Assembly (NCBI GenBank): GCA_018350325.1
Contig: JAEVLN010000011.1
Location: 713,575 to 777,574 of the forward strand
From: Globodera rostochiensis
Taxonomy: Eukaryota > Nematoda > Chromadorea > Rhabditida > Heteroderidae
Length of the DNA stretch: 64,000 nucleotides
Direction of reading: 5' to 3'
Positions 20,831 to 32,223 of this stretch are shown here, piece by piece. The notes under the pieces were generated by a model that saw only the letters and a list, made by a program, of their open reading frames with translations, did no database searches and was not told the origin of the DNA. The translations under genes and the position numbers were made by a program. Position 1 is the stretch's first letter, and every line of letters starts with the position of its first letter.

Positions 20831-21079
20831 ATGTTCTGCTCTGTCCAATTCCAAACATATACCTTCTTGATAAAGTCAAATAAATGTATCAACCCGGATA
20901 TTTTAGTTCAAAAGCAATTAGAAAATGCAAAAATCAAATTAAAAAAAACTAAATTTTTGAATAAAGATTCAAAAAAATTAACAAGGTTATCCATCTCGAC
21001 ACAGGTTCTATATGGCAGTCGTTCGTTATGCCGTAAAGATGGTGACCTACGATTTTTAGATATGTTGGCGAAAGAGTAA
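20831..21079 (+). CDS. ATG ORF, 82 aa
   Basis: An ATG frame of 82 codons runs on the A-rich strand, where long frames are rare by chance. It starts MFCSVQFQTYTFLIKSNKCI, has a lysine-rich middle, and ends YGSRSLCRKDGDLRFLDMLA. A CTCGACACAG acceptor-like site inside it could instead make the last 25 codons an exon in another frame. The function is unknown. Confidence 0.42.
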   Translation: MFCSVQFQTYTFLIKSNKCINPDILVQKQLENAKIKLKKTKFLNKDSKKLTRLSISTQVLYGSRSLCRKDGDLRFLDMLAKE

Positions 21080-21288
21080 TTCTTACATTAAGATCAAAAA
21101 CAAAAATAATCCCTACAAGATAAGAAAAGGTTTATTGACTTTCAAAAAAAAATTTCAACATTATTAAATACCGACCACAGGTATTAACTAAGACGAAAAT
21201 TTTCGCGTTTTATGCAAATTTAATGAAATCGCATAAAAAGCTTAAATTACGGAGGATAAATTTTAAATTTTAAATAACTTTAATTTAG

Positions 21289-21405
21289 GCAAGACTTTTG
21301 CAAAGTATAAAGCAGTTTCACAGGCAGCTAGCTTTTGGAGAAAGTGGTGTGCAAGACATTGGGAAATTAATTTGTAACAAAAATTCAATATTTAAAATTT
21401 CATAA
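21289..21405 (+). CDS. Coding island, 38 codons
   Basis: The + frame encodes LLQSIKQFHRQLAFGESGVQ and then DIGKLICNKN. It has a good helical, coding-like composition. The family is unknown. Confidence 0.42.
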   Translation, partial: ARLLQSIKQFHRQLAFGESGVQDIGKLICNKNSIFKIS

Positions 21406-21734
21406 AATAAATTTAAATAAATTTATTATAAACAGAACAGAATCAGAAATCCGAATTCAGGCAAAATTAAAAAAAAAAGATAAAATGATTAGTTTCAATT
21501 TAAAAAACTTGATGCATGTCATTTATAATTTAAAATTATGGCCAGTATAGTAGATAAAATTAATAATAAATTTAATTTTAGAACAATAAATATTAATTCT
21601 TCAATCATTTTGAAAATTAGTTTCAGTTTTAAGATCTTACAGACAAATTTATTCAACAATTAGCCTGCATTATTTAATAAATAAATAATAAAAATTTAAT
21701 CATTAATAATAAGAAAAATAATTAAAATGAATAA

Positions 21735-21797
21735 ATACTCGAAGAGCATGATTGCTGGCATATTGTGAAATCAATGCACCGTAAAAAATGTGGACAA
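21735..21797 (+). CDS. Coding island, 20 codons
   Basis: A short + frame reads EEHDCWHIVKSMHRKKCGQN. Two cysteines and a tryptophan are compatible with a piece of an extracellular domain. It lies just upstream of the lectin-like exon. Confidence 0.28.
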
Positions 21798-21929
21798 AAT
21801 TGAATGAAAAAAACAAATATAATTAATATATTAAATGGCTGCCCAAATAAAATTTGGTGTACTACTGTAAATATTATATTTATAAACTAATTTATACAAA
21901 AATAGGTATCATCTATGTGAATAAGAAAA

Positions 21930-22166
21930 CCAAAGGCAAGGCTCAAGGAGCCTCGGTCCCAATATATGCGCATATGTGTCGAGAAAAGTACGCGCAGATC
22001 CGTTGTTTCCCCAATAAAAATTTCATTTTATTTAATTTTGTAATATTTTATTCTATTTTCAGAACGCACAAATGCAAAAGTCGGTTATTGGCGGCGGACA
22101 ATAGACTCAAATGCCGATTACTGGAAATGGACAGACGGTGTGGTTGTCAATATTTTTGGGAGTTAA
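21930..22166 (+). CDS. C-type-lectin-like exon pair (tentative)
   Basis: A TTCTATTTTCAG acceptor opens an exon at 22,063 whose phase-compatible frame reads VGYWRRTIDSNADYWKWTDG. The DYWKWTDG core matches the strand of C-type lectin domains in which W-x-W-x-D-G precedes the ligand-binding loop. The upstream island can be joined through a 75-bp intron (GTACGC at 21,988 to TTTTCAG) in phase, giving RSQYMRICVEKK before the core. The frame stops soon after VVVNIFGS, so the domain is incomplete or another intron intervenes. A continuous 111-codon frame (21,854-22,189) reads a different phase. A real lectin call needs a profile search. Confidence 0.35.
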
Positions 22167-23926
22167 AGTCTGTAAACAAAGAAATTTGATGATTAAACAA
22201 AATAAAATAAAATTAAATAGATTATTAAAATAAAAATGTCATAATGTAATAAGCGTATATTTATGCTTTAAATGAAAAGAAGCCATGAGATTAAATATAA
22301 AAAAAATTGTAATTCTGAATTTAATAATTTAACAAAATATTAAAATACAATTTTTACAAACTTAATACTTTTAAAATGTCAACAATTATTTAGACATTTT
22401 ATTAAATATGTAAACAGAAATATGCTCTTTAAATAGCTGCTACATGGAGTGCAAGGGCTGTAATAATGATATTATATAAACTATTCAAAAAAACTAAAGT
22501 TATTATGGGAACTGTATAAATAATTTTCGTCAATAAAAATGCTCACTTTATTTGACCAAGAAATAAATTCTTCAATTAAAATGAATATAAATCATTTATA
22601 ATTTGAAAAATTATAAATGGATTAAAATTCAAAGAAAAAATGCAATCAAAAAATGAAGATTTTAATTATAAATTAAAAAAAAAGCTAATTAAACACAGCA
22701 ATTCTGGTTTAATGGTTAAATTTTAACAGAATCTCTTTTACACCTACAAGAAAGTAATTTGTTCATGAAAATTAGCTATTTATCAAATATATGCAGCACT
22801 GCATCTTGGCCCTTTTGTCATTTAAATTTATTTAGCTGTTTTGAGAATGGGAAATGATAAACAGCAATAATAAAATTAAAAAAATAATGCGCTTTGGGCG
22901 GATATAAACCATACGGCGATGAAGAGAACGAATTTTATTTTTTTTTGCAAAGACTGAAATTGAACGGAAGTTTGTAGATTTAAAAAAATAGAAAATGGTT
23001 TATAAAAATAGATGTCCAAAAACTCTTAAACTTCTTTCTACTTCTGCTTTTTGAAGTTTTTAAAGTTTGTTTTATCAGAGAATATCTTTGCATTATTAAA
23101 AGAAAAAAAAATTACAGTCAATGTTTTAAACGCAAAAGAGTTTTCTCGTAAAAACAATTTAATTTTATAAAAAAAGCAATTCTGATCAAAAAAATAAACG
23201 GTAAAAAGTAAATAGATTAAAAGCTTTTGCAGAAGTTACTAAAGCATTAATCAAGGCTGTAGAAAAGTTTGATACAAAGATAAACAGTAATCGTAACTAA
23301 AAAACATTATGATAATTTAGCATTAACGGTTAAATAGTGCTGTTATACAAGATTTGCTTTGTCCAATGGTTCAAAAAGCGTTGTACAAATTGAGTCAAAA
23401 TGAACAGATAGTTAACATTGGGTTGTGGCTTTGCCGCAAACGGTAAGTTTTTTTAGATCCGGTAGGTTATTTGGACAAACCCGAATTTTTTCCTTTAATT
23501 TATCAATTGCTTTCAGCCAAATTTTTGATTTAAACACTAATCAAATAATTGCCATTGTGTGTCAAAAAAGCAACATACAAGAAAAAAAATGCTCTTCAAA
23601 ATTAGCAAAAAAAATAAAACTTAATTGTAAACAATACGGATAAAATAAAAATTTGTTTTTCAGTCGAGGATATCCATTTAAAATTTGGAAGCGACAGCTA
23701 AAAATAAAAACATAAACAGATTTAAAAAAAAATGAAAAAAATTTTATATGTATTAAAATTAAAAAACAGTTGTAGTGAATGATTAAATAAATAGCCAAAC
23801 AATTATTTTATTTTTTGTAGTTAATGGTGCATTTCGGTTTTATTACATTTTTTTAAGGAATTTACCAAAAAAGGCCAAAATAGTTTTTCGCATATTTTAA
23901 TTCAAAAATTTTAAAATTTATTAAAA

Positions 23927-24160
23927 ATGCAAGAAATAGACCAAAATATCTCAAGTAATAATGGTTTAATTAAAAAGCTTAAAAAAATCACCCAAACCAT
24001 CTACATAAAAAATATTATTGATTTGAAAAGAATGATAGTATTGCAAAAAAAACTCAGTTCACCTATAAAATTAAACAAAATATCTTTATTAATAAATTCG
24101 AGTCCTGATGAAATTGTTAAAACTTTTCACGCATTTTTAAATGGACTTTTTGCTTATTGA
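23927..24160 (+). CDS. ATG ORF, 77 aa, low-complexity
   Basis: An ATG frame of 77 codons is rich in Ile, Lys and Asn (MQEIDQNISSNNGLIKKLKK), with a more ordinary end (SSPDEIVKTFHAFLNGLFAY). It has no GC-rich island, which is unlike the other exon calls. It is possibly a small gene or chance. Confidence 0.25.
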   Translation: MQEIDQNISSNNGLIKKLKKITQTIYIKNIIDLKRMIVLQKKLSSPIKLNKISLLINSSPDEIVKTFHAFLNGLFAY

Positions 24161-24765
24161 ACTGATATTAGACTAAATTTAAATTGTGGCATTATGTTAC
24201 TAAACGCAGTTATAAATCATAATTTAATTACCAAACTTTTCAAGAATTTAAATGTTATAACAATTTTTTGAATCGTCATTAATGCAAATCTGCCAAACAA
24301 ATAATTATATTATTTTGTTATTTAAATAACCAGTTATGCTTCAATAACAAAAGACAATAAAAAACTTGTAAAAGCAAATTGTTGTCACAATTAAATTACT
24401 TCTATATGATATGAATTTGTAAAGTTATTGAAATAATTTCAGTTATTTAATCGAGTCAAATAAGTAACTGAAAATCAATTCTTAATTTGGATTTAAAAAT
24501 AAATTTAATTTTATGCAAATTCGACTTTAAAGGTGGTTAATATAAGTGTTTGGCACAATAAAATTTATCGCGGTAAAAACCGGTAAAATTTATGGCAACT
24601 TTGATAAAACTGTAAAAGATAAATATTAATAATTATTAAAATTTATAAAAATACTGTCACCATTAGACCAAAAAAAATTCAAACAAAAGCTAAAATGCTT
24701 AAAACAAAAGTTATTAAAAACGATCCGACTTAGCATGTTAAAAATTTATATACAATTTAAAATAA

Positions 24766-24954
24766 ATAGAATTCGTCTTGGATACATGGATGCATCAAAA
24801 ACGTTTCCAGCAAATCGTTATTCAGAGTCATTCTCATCTTGTTTGGACTTATGGCCCACAGTTTAACGCAGAGTCTGTCATTGTAAACAACAGCGGTAGA
24901 CATGACCACAAACATTATGCGCGTATAAATAAATGGCTGGGGAATAATTACTAA
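24766..24954 (+). CDS. Coding island, 62 open codons
   Basis: Sixty-two codons without a stop run on the A-rich strand through one of the longest GC-richer stretches. The peptide includes QKRFQQIVIQSHSHLVWTYG, PQFNAESVIVNNSGRHDH and KHYARINKWLG. There is no initiator, so it is an exon. It is His- and aromatic-rich, and no family is recognised. A shorter + frame with another phase is also open. Confidence 0.5.
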   Translation: MEFVLDTWMHQKRFQQIVIQSHSHLVWTYGPQFNAESVIVNNSGRHDHKHYARINKWLGNNY

Positions 24955-25089
24955 ACACTGGATTAAAGCAAATTATTTGTTCAAATAAATGCAGGAAAAA
25001 ACATAATTTATAAATAAAATATAATTATTTATAAATATTATTTTGGGATCAAATTATAAATGAAATGAACAAAATCTCCATGCATTTAA

Positions 25090-25209
25090 TTCCGATTCAC
25101 ACATATTAATCGACGAACAGCAAGAGCCAAGCCCGTTTATCAACTGAGACTAAATAAAGGAATTGAACCCAAAACGAAGAAGACAATAAACTTAAGCTTG
25201 CGGGCATGA
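25090..25209 (+). CDS. Coding island, 39 codons
   Basis: The + frame encodes RRTARAKPVYQLRLNKGIEP followed by KTKKTINLSLRA. It is strongly basic and possibly nucleic-acid binding, but that is composition only. The family is unknown. Confidence 0.42.
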   Translation, partial: FRFTHINRRTARAKPVYQLRLNKGIEPKTKKTINLSLRA

Positions 25210-26257
25210 TTATAAAACAGGAAAAGGGTTGTATAATAATGTAATAATATAAGATAAAAAATCTATTAATAATTAAAACAAAATTATTTGAAACTCCATG
25301 GTTAGTGCAAAAATCATTCGTTCATATTAAACATTTAAATATTTTTGTCATTTCTATTTTCTTCAGAAATATCAGATTGAAAGAAAGGATAAAACGTAAT
25401 TGTTAATGTTCATAGATAATAATAATTAAACTTATTTCGATAAGCGCAATTATGTGAGAGAATATATTAAAACTACTTCGCATCGTATTTGTACAAAATT
25501 ATCTTTTAATTCTGCTCGGTGTTCTTTTTTATTTGTAAACCAAATTCTTAATATCATTTTATTATCATATTAATTTACAGTGTTTTGCGTTTTAAATTGC
25601 AAAATTTGCGTTTTTAAAGTCATCAGAACCTCAAATTATTTACACTCATCGAATACAATCATAACAATCATAGCATATTTGTATTGTTTGTGAGATTTTA
25701 TTATTGAAATCTGGCGGCGGGACAACTTTAGTGTTTTGGATTATATATTTTTTGTTGTTTTCAAACCTTTATTTAATATTTGCAAATTAGTAAGTTGCTA
25801 AATGTTTTAATTTTTTTAAATATTAATTCTTGTTGCAATTTAAAAAGTATTAGTTTAACAAATATTATAAAAATAAATCGTATTAACAACAAAAATAATA
25901 AATAATTGCAGAAAGAGTCGGTAAAACGATAATTAATTATCAAATTTAAAAAATAAAATAAATTTAAAGTGAAGGTAAATCTCAAAAAAACCCAAAGTTA
26001 AAAATCTATAAAATAACAAAAAAAAATGAGAGGGAACAGTGACAAAGCACATCAAAAAATGTCAGCAAATAAATAAAATATGAAAACAAAGGTTGAATTA
26101 TGGGAAAATGAATAAAAATTGTGCGATTTTGTCTTAAAATTTCATTGTCGCAAAATGATAATATTTTAAAATGAGATTAAAATAATAAGAAATTTAAAAC
26201 AAATATTTAAAAATTAAAAAAATTGATTTAATTACCTAAATTTACTAAAACTAATAA

Positions 26258-26356
26258 GACTTATCAAATAGCAATGTATGCCATAATTTCTTTAAACTTA
26301 GACAAGTCGAAACTGCTAATATGCTTATCGGATCACTAGACATTTTATTGGATTAA
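26258..26356 (+). CDS. Coding island, 32 codons
   Basis: The + frame reads CHNFFKLRQVETANMLIGSL and then DILLD. It is amphipathic and protein-like, with no clear splice sites. Confidence 0.38.
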   Translation, partial: DLSNSNVCHNFFKLRQVETANMLIGSLDILLD

Positions 26357-26788
26357 ATGAGATAAAACATAAAAAAGCCAGGCTCCCAACATCTAATAAT
26401 TGTATTAAAATTAAAAAATTACTTAAAAATATATAAATATATAATTCAATAATAAACTAATTTTTTATATTTTCTTTTTTTATAAATTCTATAAACATGA
26501 AAAACTGTTTATTTTGCACATTAAAATTAAACTTCTACACGAACTACACCTGATAATCATACATATTCTTGACATTTTTCTGGATCCCCGGGATCCTATT
26601 ATGAAAAATTTATTATCTAGCTATAATGCAAAATTAATAATATAAAAAGTAATGATGGGTAGGATATATAATCTAATGCAGCGTAAATGATAATTTAACA
26701 ATAATTTAAGATACATTTATTATTCAAGCAAGTTTTAGGCAAAATATAAATTTTAACTAACACATTAATAAATAAAAATTCCCAACAA

Positions 26789-26832
26789 ATGTTAAACCAG
26801 TGGCTTTCAAGGAGCGATTTAGGTGGAGACTT
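26789..26832 (+). CDS. Possible first exon with GTAAGT donor
   Basis: An ATG opens MLNQWLSRSDLGGDL and the stretch ends at a perfect GTAAGT donor at 26,833. A second phase (KPVAFKERFRWRL) also runs to the same donor and could be an internal exon. Confidence 0.35.
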
Positions 26833-27677
26833 GTAAGTTGTGTTAGTTGCCAAAGAATTTCATAAATTCGGTAAGCAAAGCTTAAGAAACTTATCGATTA
26901 AGAAAAAGATTTAATTAAAAATAATAATTTTATTTGCACAATGACGGACAACTTTAAAAAATTGCAAGTTTTTTGACGCTATTCAATCAAACATAAATTT
27001 AACATTATCAACTACAATTTGTTATAATTTAAATTTTTATTAAATTATTTTAATAAAAACTGCATAAAACGTTAAATTATCAAAAGCTAAGTTGAAATGT
27101 AGAAAAAAATTTGGAAAAAAAAAAAGAAACAATGTGCTTAAGAATAAATGGACAAAATATGTCATAAGACCAAAATCTTCAAAATAAACTTCTTAATAAA
27201 TGAATTTTTAAAATTGAAGTTGTTTTCGTTTGGCATAAAAACATGAAAAATTAACTAAGAATTAATTTTGTCTCCAAAAATGACAAACGATATGGAAAGA
27301 ATTAAATAAATATTATTTGGAAAAAACTAATATTGTTGATTAGTCAATATTAAAATTCAACAAATTAATAAAAAACATGAATGATCTATAATAATTATCT
27401 GCGTATGAACATAAAAATCTTAAAACTCTTTTCTAAAAAAATTAAAATTGAATCACTAAATAATAAAATCAGGATGCTTTTATGCAACAGTCTGACTTTC
27501 TTAAAAGCCATCATAGCAAGAAAGACCAAAATCGATGAACTTAAATATTAAAATAGTTAAAATAAAATTTTATTGAAAATTTACGCCGTAATAATAATTT
27601 ATAATACACAACCTAATTTTACCAAACATTCCCATCTAAATAAATATATAAAATATTTTAGATTTTTTTCGTTATAA

Positions 27678-27752
27678 ATACATTTTGGCTCGCTGGAGAA
27701 CAAGGCGGAATTTCAAAGGCTGGATCGCATTGGAAACATAACTAACTGCTAA
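27678..27752 (+). CDS. Coding island, 24 codons
   Basis: The + frame contains GSLENKAEFQRLDRIGNITN, which resembles the start of C-type lectin domains where an SL/SI pair is followed by KAE. Another + frame (FWLAGEQGGISKAGSHWK) is also open. The hint is weak but lies in the same unit as the WKWTDG exon. Confidence 0.28.
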   Translation: MHFGSLENKAEFQRLDRIGNITNC

Positions 27753-28504
27753 TTTATTGGAAATAATATAAAAAAAGTATTGTCTTTTATTCAACATTAT
27801 TAATTTAAACATATCAGTTGCATAAATAATCTATATAATAATAATAATTATGCTAAGACACGATCAATTCGTTCAACATTGAAGATGTATAATTATTTAT
27901 TTACCTCACAAAATATTTTATCATTATATTTATATTATTATGGTTGAGATTTATATGCACATAAAATCTTAAAATATGCAAATTTTTATTTTGCGTCAAA
28001 TTAAAAAATTACCATTTTTTGGAAATTTATTAAGATGCATTATTCGCATTTTAATGTTGCAATATATCATTTGAATGATTTTTTTTTATTTATCATTTGG
28101 AGCTTTATAGATTCTGACAATAAAGAACAAGTTTCTTGCCAAATAAATGAAGGCTTCAGCTGCTAGTCGTTGCGCTTCAATATCACTTTAACAGTCTGCT
28201 CAACTCATCCAAATTTATTTCCAAAAGGCATTAAATATAAAAAGTTTTAATATTCGAAGTATTAGTTTTGCACAAAAAAATTGAAGTGCTTTTATCGATT
28301 AAAAGCAAATTTGAAAAGACATGAACTCAGGCACCGGCCAATTCTATAATGTTAAATTACTTTTAAATTAGTGTTATTATTTGACAATTAACTGATTAAG
28401 CTTGTTACTTGCAATTGTTTATAAATTTTGGCAATTTATAAATTTGCATTTTTGTGTTAATAGTTAAAAAATTTCAATTTTATTGTTAATTAAATATCTT
28501 TTCA

Positions 28505-28618
28505 TTAAATTTGTATTTTTGTAAAACTCGAATCTTTATGGATCAGCAACTCGTACTTAGCGTGATTGTAGGCATTTGGCGCGCTGTTGTCGAAGTGCAA
28601 GAAGAGCGTTTTGCTTCT
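28505..28618 (-). CDS. Coding island, 37 codons
   Basis: The minus frame encodes KTLFLHFDNSAPNAYNHAKY and then ELLIHKDSSF. It is very protein-like. The + strand is also open for about 30 codons with a hydrophobic peptide. The family is unknown. Confidence 0.4.
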   Translation of the reverse strand, partial: RSKTLFLHFDNSAPNAYNHAKYELLIHKDSSFTKIQI

Positions 28619-28756
28619 TTAACCTTTTAGTTTTTTTATTGCACATTAAATTCTAACTATTAAACTTGACTATTTTTAAGGTTTTATGAGTTTTTTTAGC
28701 TTTAAAGAAAGATTTTGCTTTTTTTTTATTTTGTTTCCTATGTCGGATTTTAATAT

Positions 28757-28999
28757 TCATATTTGATAACAAATAGTATTGGTTTGAATAAACAAAGGTT
28801 GAAAGTTATGATTCAACTCTGAAATTGGTCTTAACAAGTTGAGTGAGCCATTTAGTGTTTGAAAATAACTAATATTTTTCTCACTATTTTGAGTTGAAAT
28901 AAATGCATTTTTTGTTATGAATTGAAAACACGTTAATCGCACATTGTATTTACTAACGTTACCATTCGGTAAACAAGATAGCAAAATGGTTTTTTTACT
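28757..28999 (-). CDS. Coding island, 80 open codons
   Basis: Eighty codons are open on the A-rich strand, covering LPNGNVSKYNVRLTCFQFIT, NSEKNISYFQTLNGSLNLLR and SELNHNFQPLF. It has Asn/Ser-rich, strand-like composition and no initiator ATG. It is one of the longest host frames, and its function is unknown. Confidence 0.45.
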   Translation of the reverse strand, partial: SKKTILLSCLPNGNVSKYNVRLTCFQFITKNAFISTQNSEKNISYFQTLNGSLNLLRPISELNHNFQPLFIQTNTICYQI

Positions 29000-29610
29000 T
29001 TAATTCATTTTATTTTATAATTCTTGATTGTTTTTTATTTCTACACCTTTACGCATATATAATAAATCATATGCTTTTATGACATTCCTACGCCATTTTC
29101 TAAATAAATTGTGCTTCTTTATTTTTTGATAAAGTTATTAATATATAAACGTTTTAAATATTAGAAAAAAAAACTCAATAAAGTAATCTTTAACTCACCA
29201 GATAATTTCTTTTATTTATTTTTACTTTCCGAAAAACTTAAATTATAAAAGTATTATACGTTTATATTTATTCTTAGAATATCATTTATTCAGTGATTAA
29301 ATCGCTTTAGTTATATTTGTTTCTTCGGCCCGCTAACTGTCTTTAATTTAAAAAACGTTGAATTATGTAAAAAGTTAGTTAAATTTTTAAGTTTTGCATT
29401 AAACCGCCGCACGCTTTGTTAATTTTCTTGATATTGATTACATTTTATTATTATTATTTTTTAGTAATTTAGCTTTGAGATTTGCTTATTTTTACTTTGA
29501 CGGGCAATAATAAAAAACCCTGTACTAATGGAGTTGGTATCTGCTTGGTCCAATTTTTTAAAAATTTGTAAAATTATTTAGTTTTGATAGAAAGATGGTT
29601 ATTTAACGTA

Positions 29611-29715
29611 TTATAATAAGAAACGTGCCGTCGAGTCAGCCTTATCGTGTTTAAAATTGACCAACAATGACAAAAAGTCGTCAACTGCTGCATCCAATTT
29701 GCAAAATCTATTTAT
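29611..29715 (-). CDS. Coding island, 34 codons
   Basis: The minus frame reads LDAAVDDFLSLLVNFKHDKA followed by DSTARFLL, an amphipathic acidic helix. The antisense is partly open. The family is unknown. Confidence 0.42.
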   Translation of the reverse strand: MNRFCKLDAAVDDFLSLLVNFKHDKADSTARFLL

Positions 29716-30291
29716 TTATTAATTTCTTGTTTTTTACTAAAAAAAGAAACTGCCCCAGTTCAAATTAGAAATAACCAAAATTAAACATCAAACATTATAC
29801 ATGCCAATTATTATTACGGAGTGAATTTTCAATAAATGTTATTTTATATTTACGCAGTTTAATTGGTTTATGTTTTTTGATAAATATGTTGTGCTTTTTC
29901 GATTTGCAAATGATAATAATTATAATAAAAATTAGTTCTAAATAAATATATTTTAATTTTAGTTTAATATGCAACGTTGTTAATTATCACAAATTAACGA
30001 TTATTTATTAATCATTAACAGAATGGTAAGCGGGGTATTTTCTTAACATTTATTAAATGATTTTTAAAACAAAATAAAATTCAGTGCATAAATTGAATCG
30101 ATTACTGGGTTTATATTTTAAATAATTTTAAAAAATGATCAGCATCTTCCATTATTTTTGTAATTGTTGATATTAATTATTTATTTACGAAAATAAAATA
30201 GGAAATTTTTTTAATAAATTAAATGTTATTTATTTATTTTTTTTAAGGACTGGTCAATTATGTTTCATTAGCATAGATTTGGTGCTTTATT

Positions 30292-30399
30292 TTAATCATT
30301 TCTTATAACCGGCAGATCGATCGGCAGAATAAGCAAGATATCGACGACGGCTTTCTTATCAATCACTGCGAAATCTCTTGTAAATAATAATAATTTCAT
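30292..30399 (-). CDS. Small ATG ORF, 35 aa
   Basis: ATG directly follows an in-frame stop and opens MKLLLFTRDFAVIDKKAVVD followed by ILLILPIDLPVIRND. It looks like a short peptide or a first exon. The + strand has a phase (DRQNKQDIDDGFLINHCEIS) running to a GTAAAT donor, so strand is not settled. Confidence 0.35.
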   Translation of the reverse strand: MKLLLFTRDFAVIDKKAVVDILLILPIDLPVIRND

Positions 30400-30495
30400 T
30401 CAACACTGAAAATGTTATTTTATTACCTTTATGTTAGTAAAATGATAGGTCTTACTTTATTAGTGCAATACTTAACTTTTTTTATATTTTTCATT

Positions 30496-30552
30496 TCACT
30501 TTTAAAAATCGCGTCACAGGCCAGATCTTACGTTTCTCAATTCCAATAAATT
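30496..30552 (-). CDS. Small exon with GTAAGA donor
   Basis: The minus strand reads FIGIEKR up to a GTAAGA donor, and the frame continues KIWPVTRFLKVK to a stop. The donor is good, but the piece is very short. Confidence 0.28.
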
Positions 30553-31118
30553 ATTATTTTGATTTTAACAAGAGAATCAATATTTTTGATAAGTTTTTAA
30601 TAATTATCTTATTTTTAATTTGTTTAACAAAATGAATTTTTTTTATGATTAATAGTAAATTTTAAATTACAAGGTCGGCATTTAATAAGCCTTTTTTATA
30701 TATTCGGTTGTTTGTCATTTGTTATTTTACTTGTTAAATGTTTTAAATATTTTAATATTATTTTTTCAACCCTTCAAAAAAACGGAAGTTATTTCTTGGT
30801 AAATGAGGCTAACAAATTAAAAGGACCCCCTCGTCAAGTGACTTCTGGTCATCACATCGCTATTGGGGAAAAATTGTAAAAACTTATAAATACTAATAAG
30901 CTTAAATTATAGTTTTTTCATGATATACCTACTAATGCACAATATTAATTTTAGAATTCCCAATTAATTTAAACATATACTTATCAAACGTTTAAATTTG
31001 CCAGTCATAAACATGCTTTAATCAAACATGAAAATTTAAATTTCTTTGAGTTTGTACGACATTTGTAGATTGAAGACATGGTTAAAAAACGTGGCGACAA
31101 GGTCTGAAGTCTCCAAGT

Positions 31119-31328
31119 TCAAGTGGGAAGGAAGCTGATGAGATCTTCAACGACAACCGCCACATCTTTCGCATGACGGTACAGTTTACTGGCATTGTGT
31201 GATGTGATTCGTGAATTTTTAGCGCATTGGTGCACGGGATCCAAGAATGCAGCGTTTGCTGAGGGCTGAGCGATTGCTCCAAAAAATTTAGAAACTAAAA
31301 CTATAATTGGGAATGATAAATCAATAAA
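31119..31328 (-). CDS. Coding island, 69 open codons
   Basis: Sixty-nine codons are open on the A-rich strand. A TATAGTTTTAG acceptor at about 31,295 fits the phase and leads into FFGAIAQPSANAAFLDPVHQ, then NASKLYRHAKDVAVVVEDLI and SFLPT. The VEDLI helix has strongly regular codon patterning. The + strand can be spliced through a 44-bp GTACAG...TTTTTAG intron into a basic peptide, so strand is likely but not certain. The family is not recognised. Confidence 0.48.
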   Translation of the reverse strand, partial: FIDLSFPIIVLVSKFFGAIAQPSANAAFLDPVHQCAKNSRITSHNASKLYRHAKDVAVVVEDLISFLPT

Positions 31329-31923
31329 TTATAAATATTTAAAATATAACTGTTTTTATAATAAAACTTACTTTATACTGAAAAGATAGTTTTAATAAAA
31401 AAACACATTTTTTTAGTTATTGAAAAATATTCTAAAGAAATCAATTTAAGTTCTTAATATTTCGTTTGTAAAAAGGTCATAAAAGTGTGTCAAAAAGCTG
31501 CAATTACTAAAATATAAGTTAGGGGTTTAAAACCGAATATTTTTTTTTAAATTGCAATATGCTAAATACAAATAACAAAGCAAAGTTTGTTGTATTTTCT
31601 ATTTAAAGTACACACCGTATAAATGATTATCTAAGAAAAATAAACTTATGTGAAATAAACTAATAACTATACATTTTCCATGCCTTTGTTAAAATAAACA
31701 ACATTAAATCGATTAACTTTACTTTATGCTTATTCGGCAATTTTTATATCAAATTACGGCAAAATGTTTTTAACTGACAGTAACTTCAATAGAAAAAGGC
31801 ATATTTTATCAAAAATGCGGCCTCTCGAAACATTGAATCTCTTGATCATTTCTATAACTATTTCCCAGCATTTTTGTTCAATTTTCAGAACCAGATTCAT
31901 TAAAATTTCCATAAAATTCTTCC

Positions 31924-31947
31924 CGGCGGCGCCTATCGGCACCGCCG
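31924..31947 (-). repeat. GC hairpin repeat, copy 3
   Basis: It has the same 10-4-10 palindrome as the copies at 19.3 kb, with loop TATC on the + strand (GATA as minus RNA). A half-copy (CGACGGTGCCGTC) lies about 90 bp downstream, so the pair layout of the 19.3 kb locus is repeated in degraded form. The long + frame over this region comes from the repeat. Confidence 0.7.
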
Positions 31948-32223
31948 ACCCAACCCCTAGTAAGCAGAATTCACAACAAATTGCATTTTTGAAAATAAAA
32001 AATCGCAAAATTTCGAAAAAAATTTTCCGACGGTGCCGTCTCTTTGAGCGTCCTTGGATTTCGCTAAATTTTTCTGTTATGTCCTTGAAAATCAACATGT
32101 CTGTCCTTAGAAATAGTAGGCAATGTTTTGAATTTTGGCAGATTGCATCAACTTATCCATTTTTGCTATTGTATTTTTATTGTATTATTAATGTAACAAT
32201 TTTTTTTTTGAAACTATCATTTA

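Larger units (their letters stand above)
20500..28000 (+). other. Inferred plus-strand transcription block F
   Basis: The longest A-rich stretch of the + strand. At least eight islands with + frames lie here, two of which faintly resemble C-type lectin sequence. The AT-rich spacers (for example 22.2-22.8, 24.2-24.7, 25.8-26.2 and 27.0-27.65 kb) show no other feature. Confidence 0.4.

Noticed and set aside
26583..26597. GGATCCCCGGGATCC, which resembles a cloning-vector polylinker
   Set aside because: Only 15 bases match and both sides are normal AT-rich genomic sequence. A natural palindrome is more likely than vector contamination.
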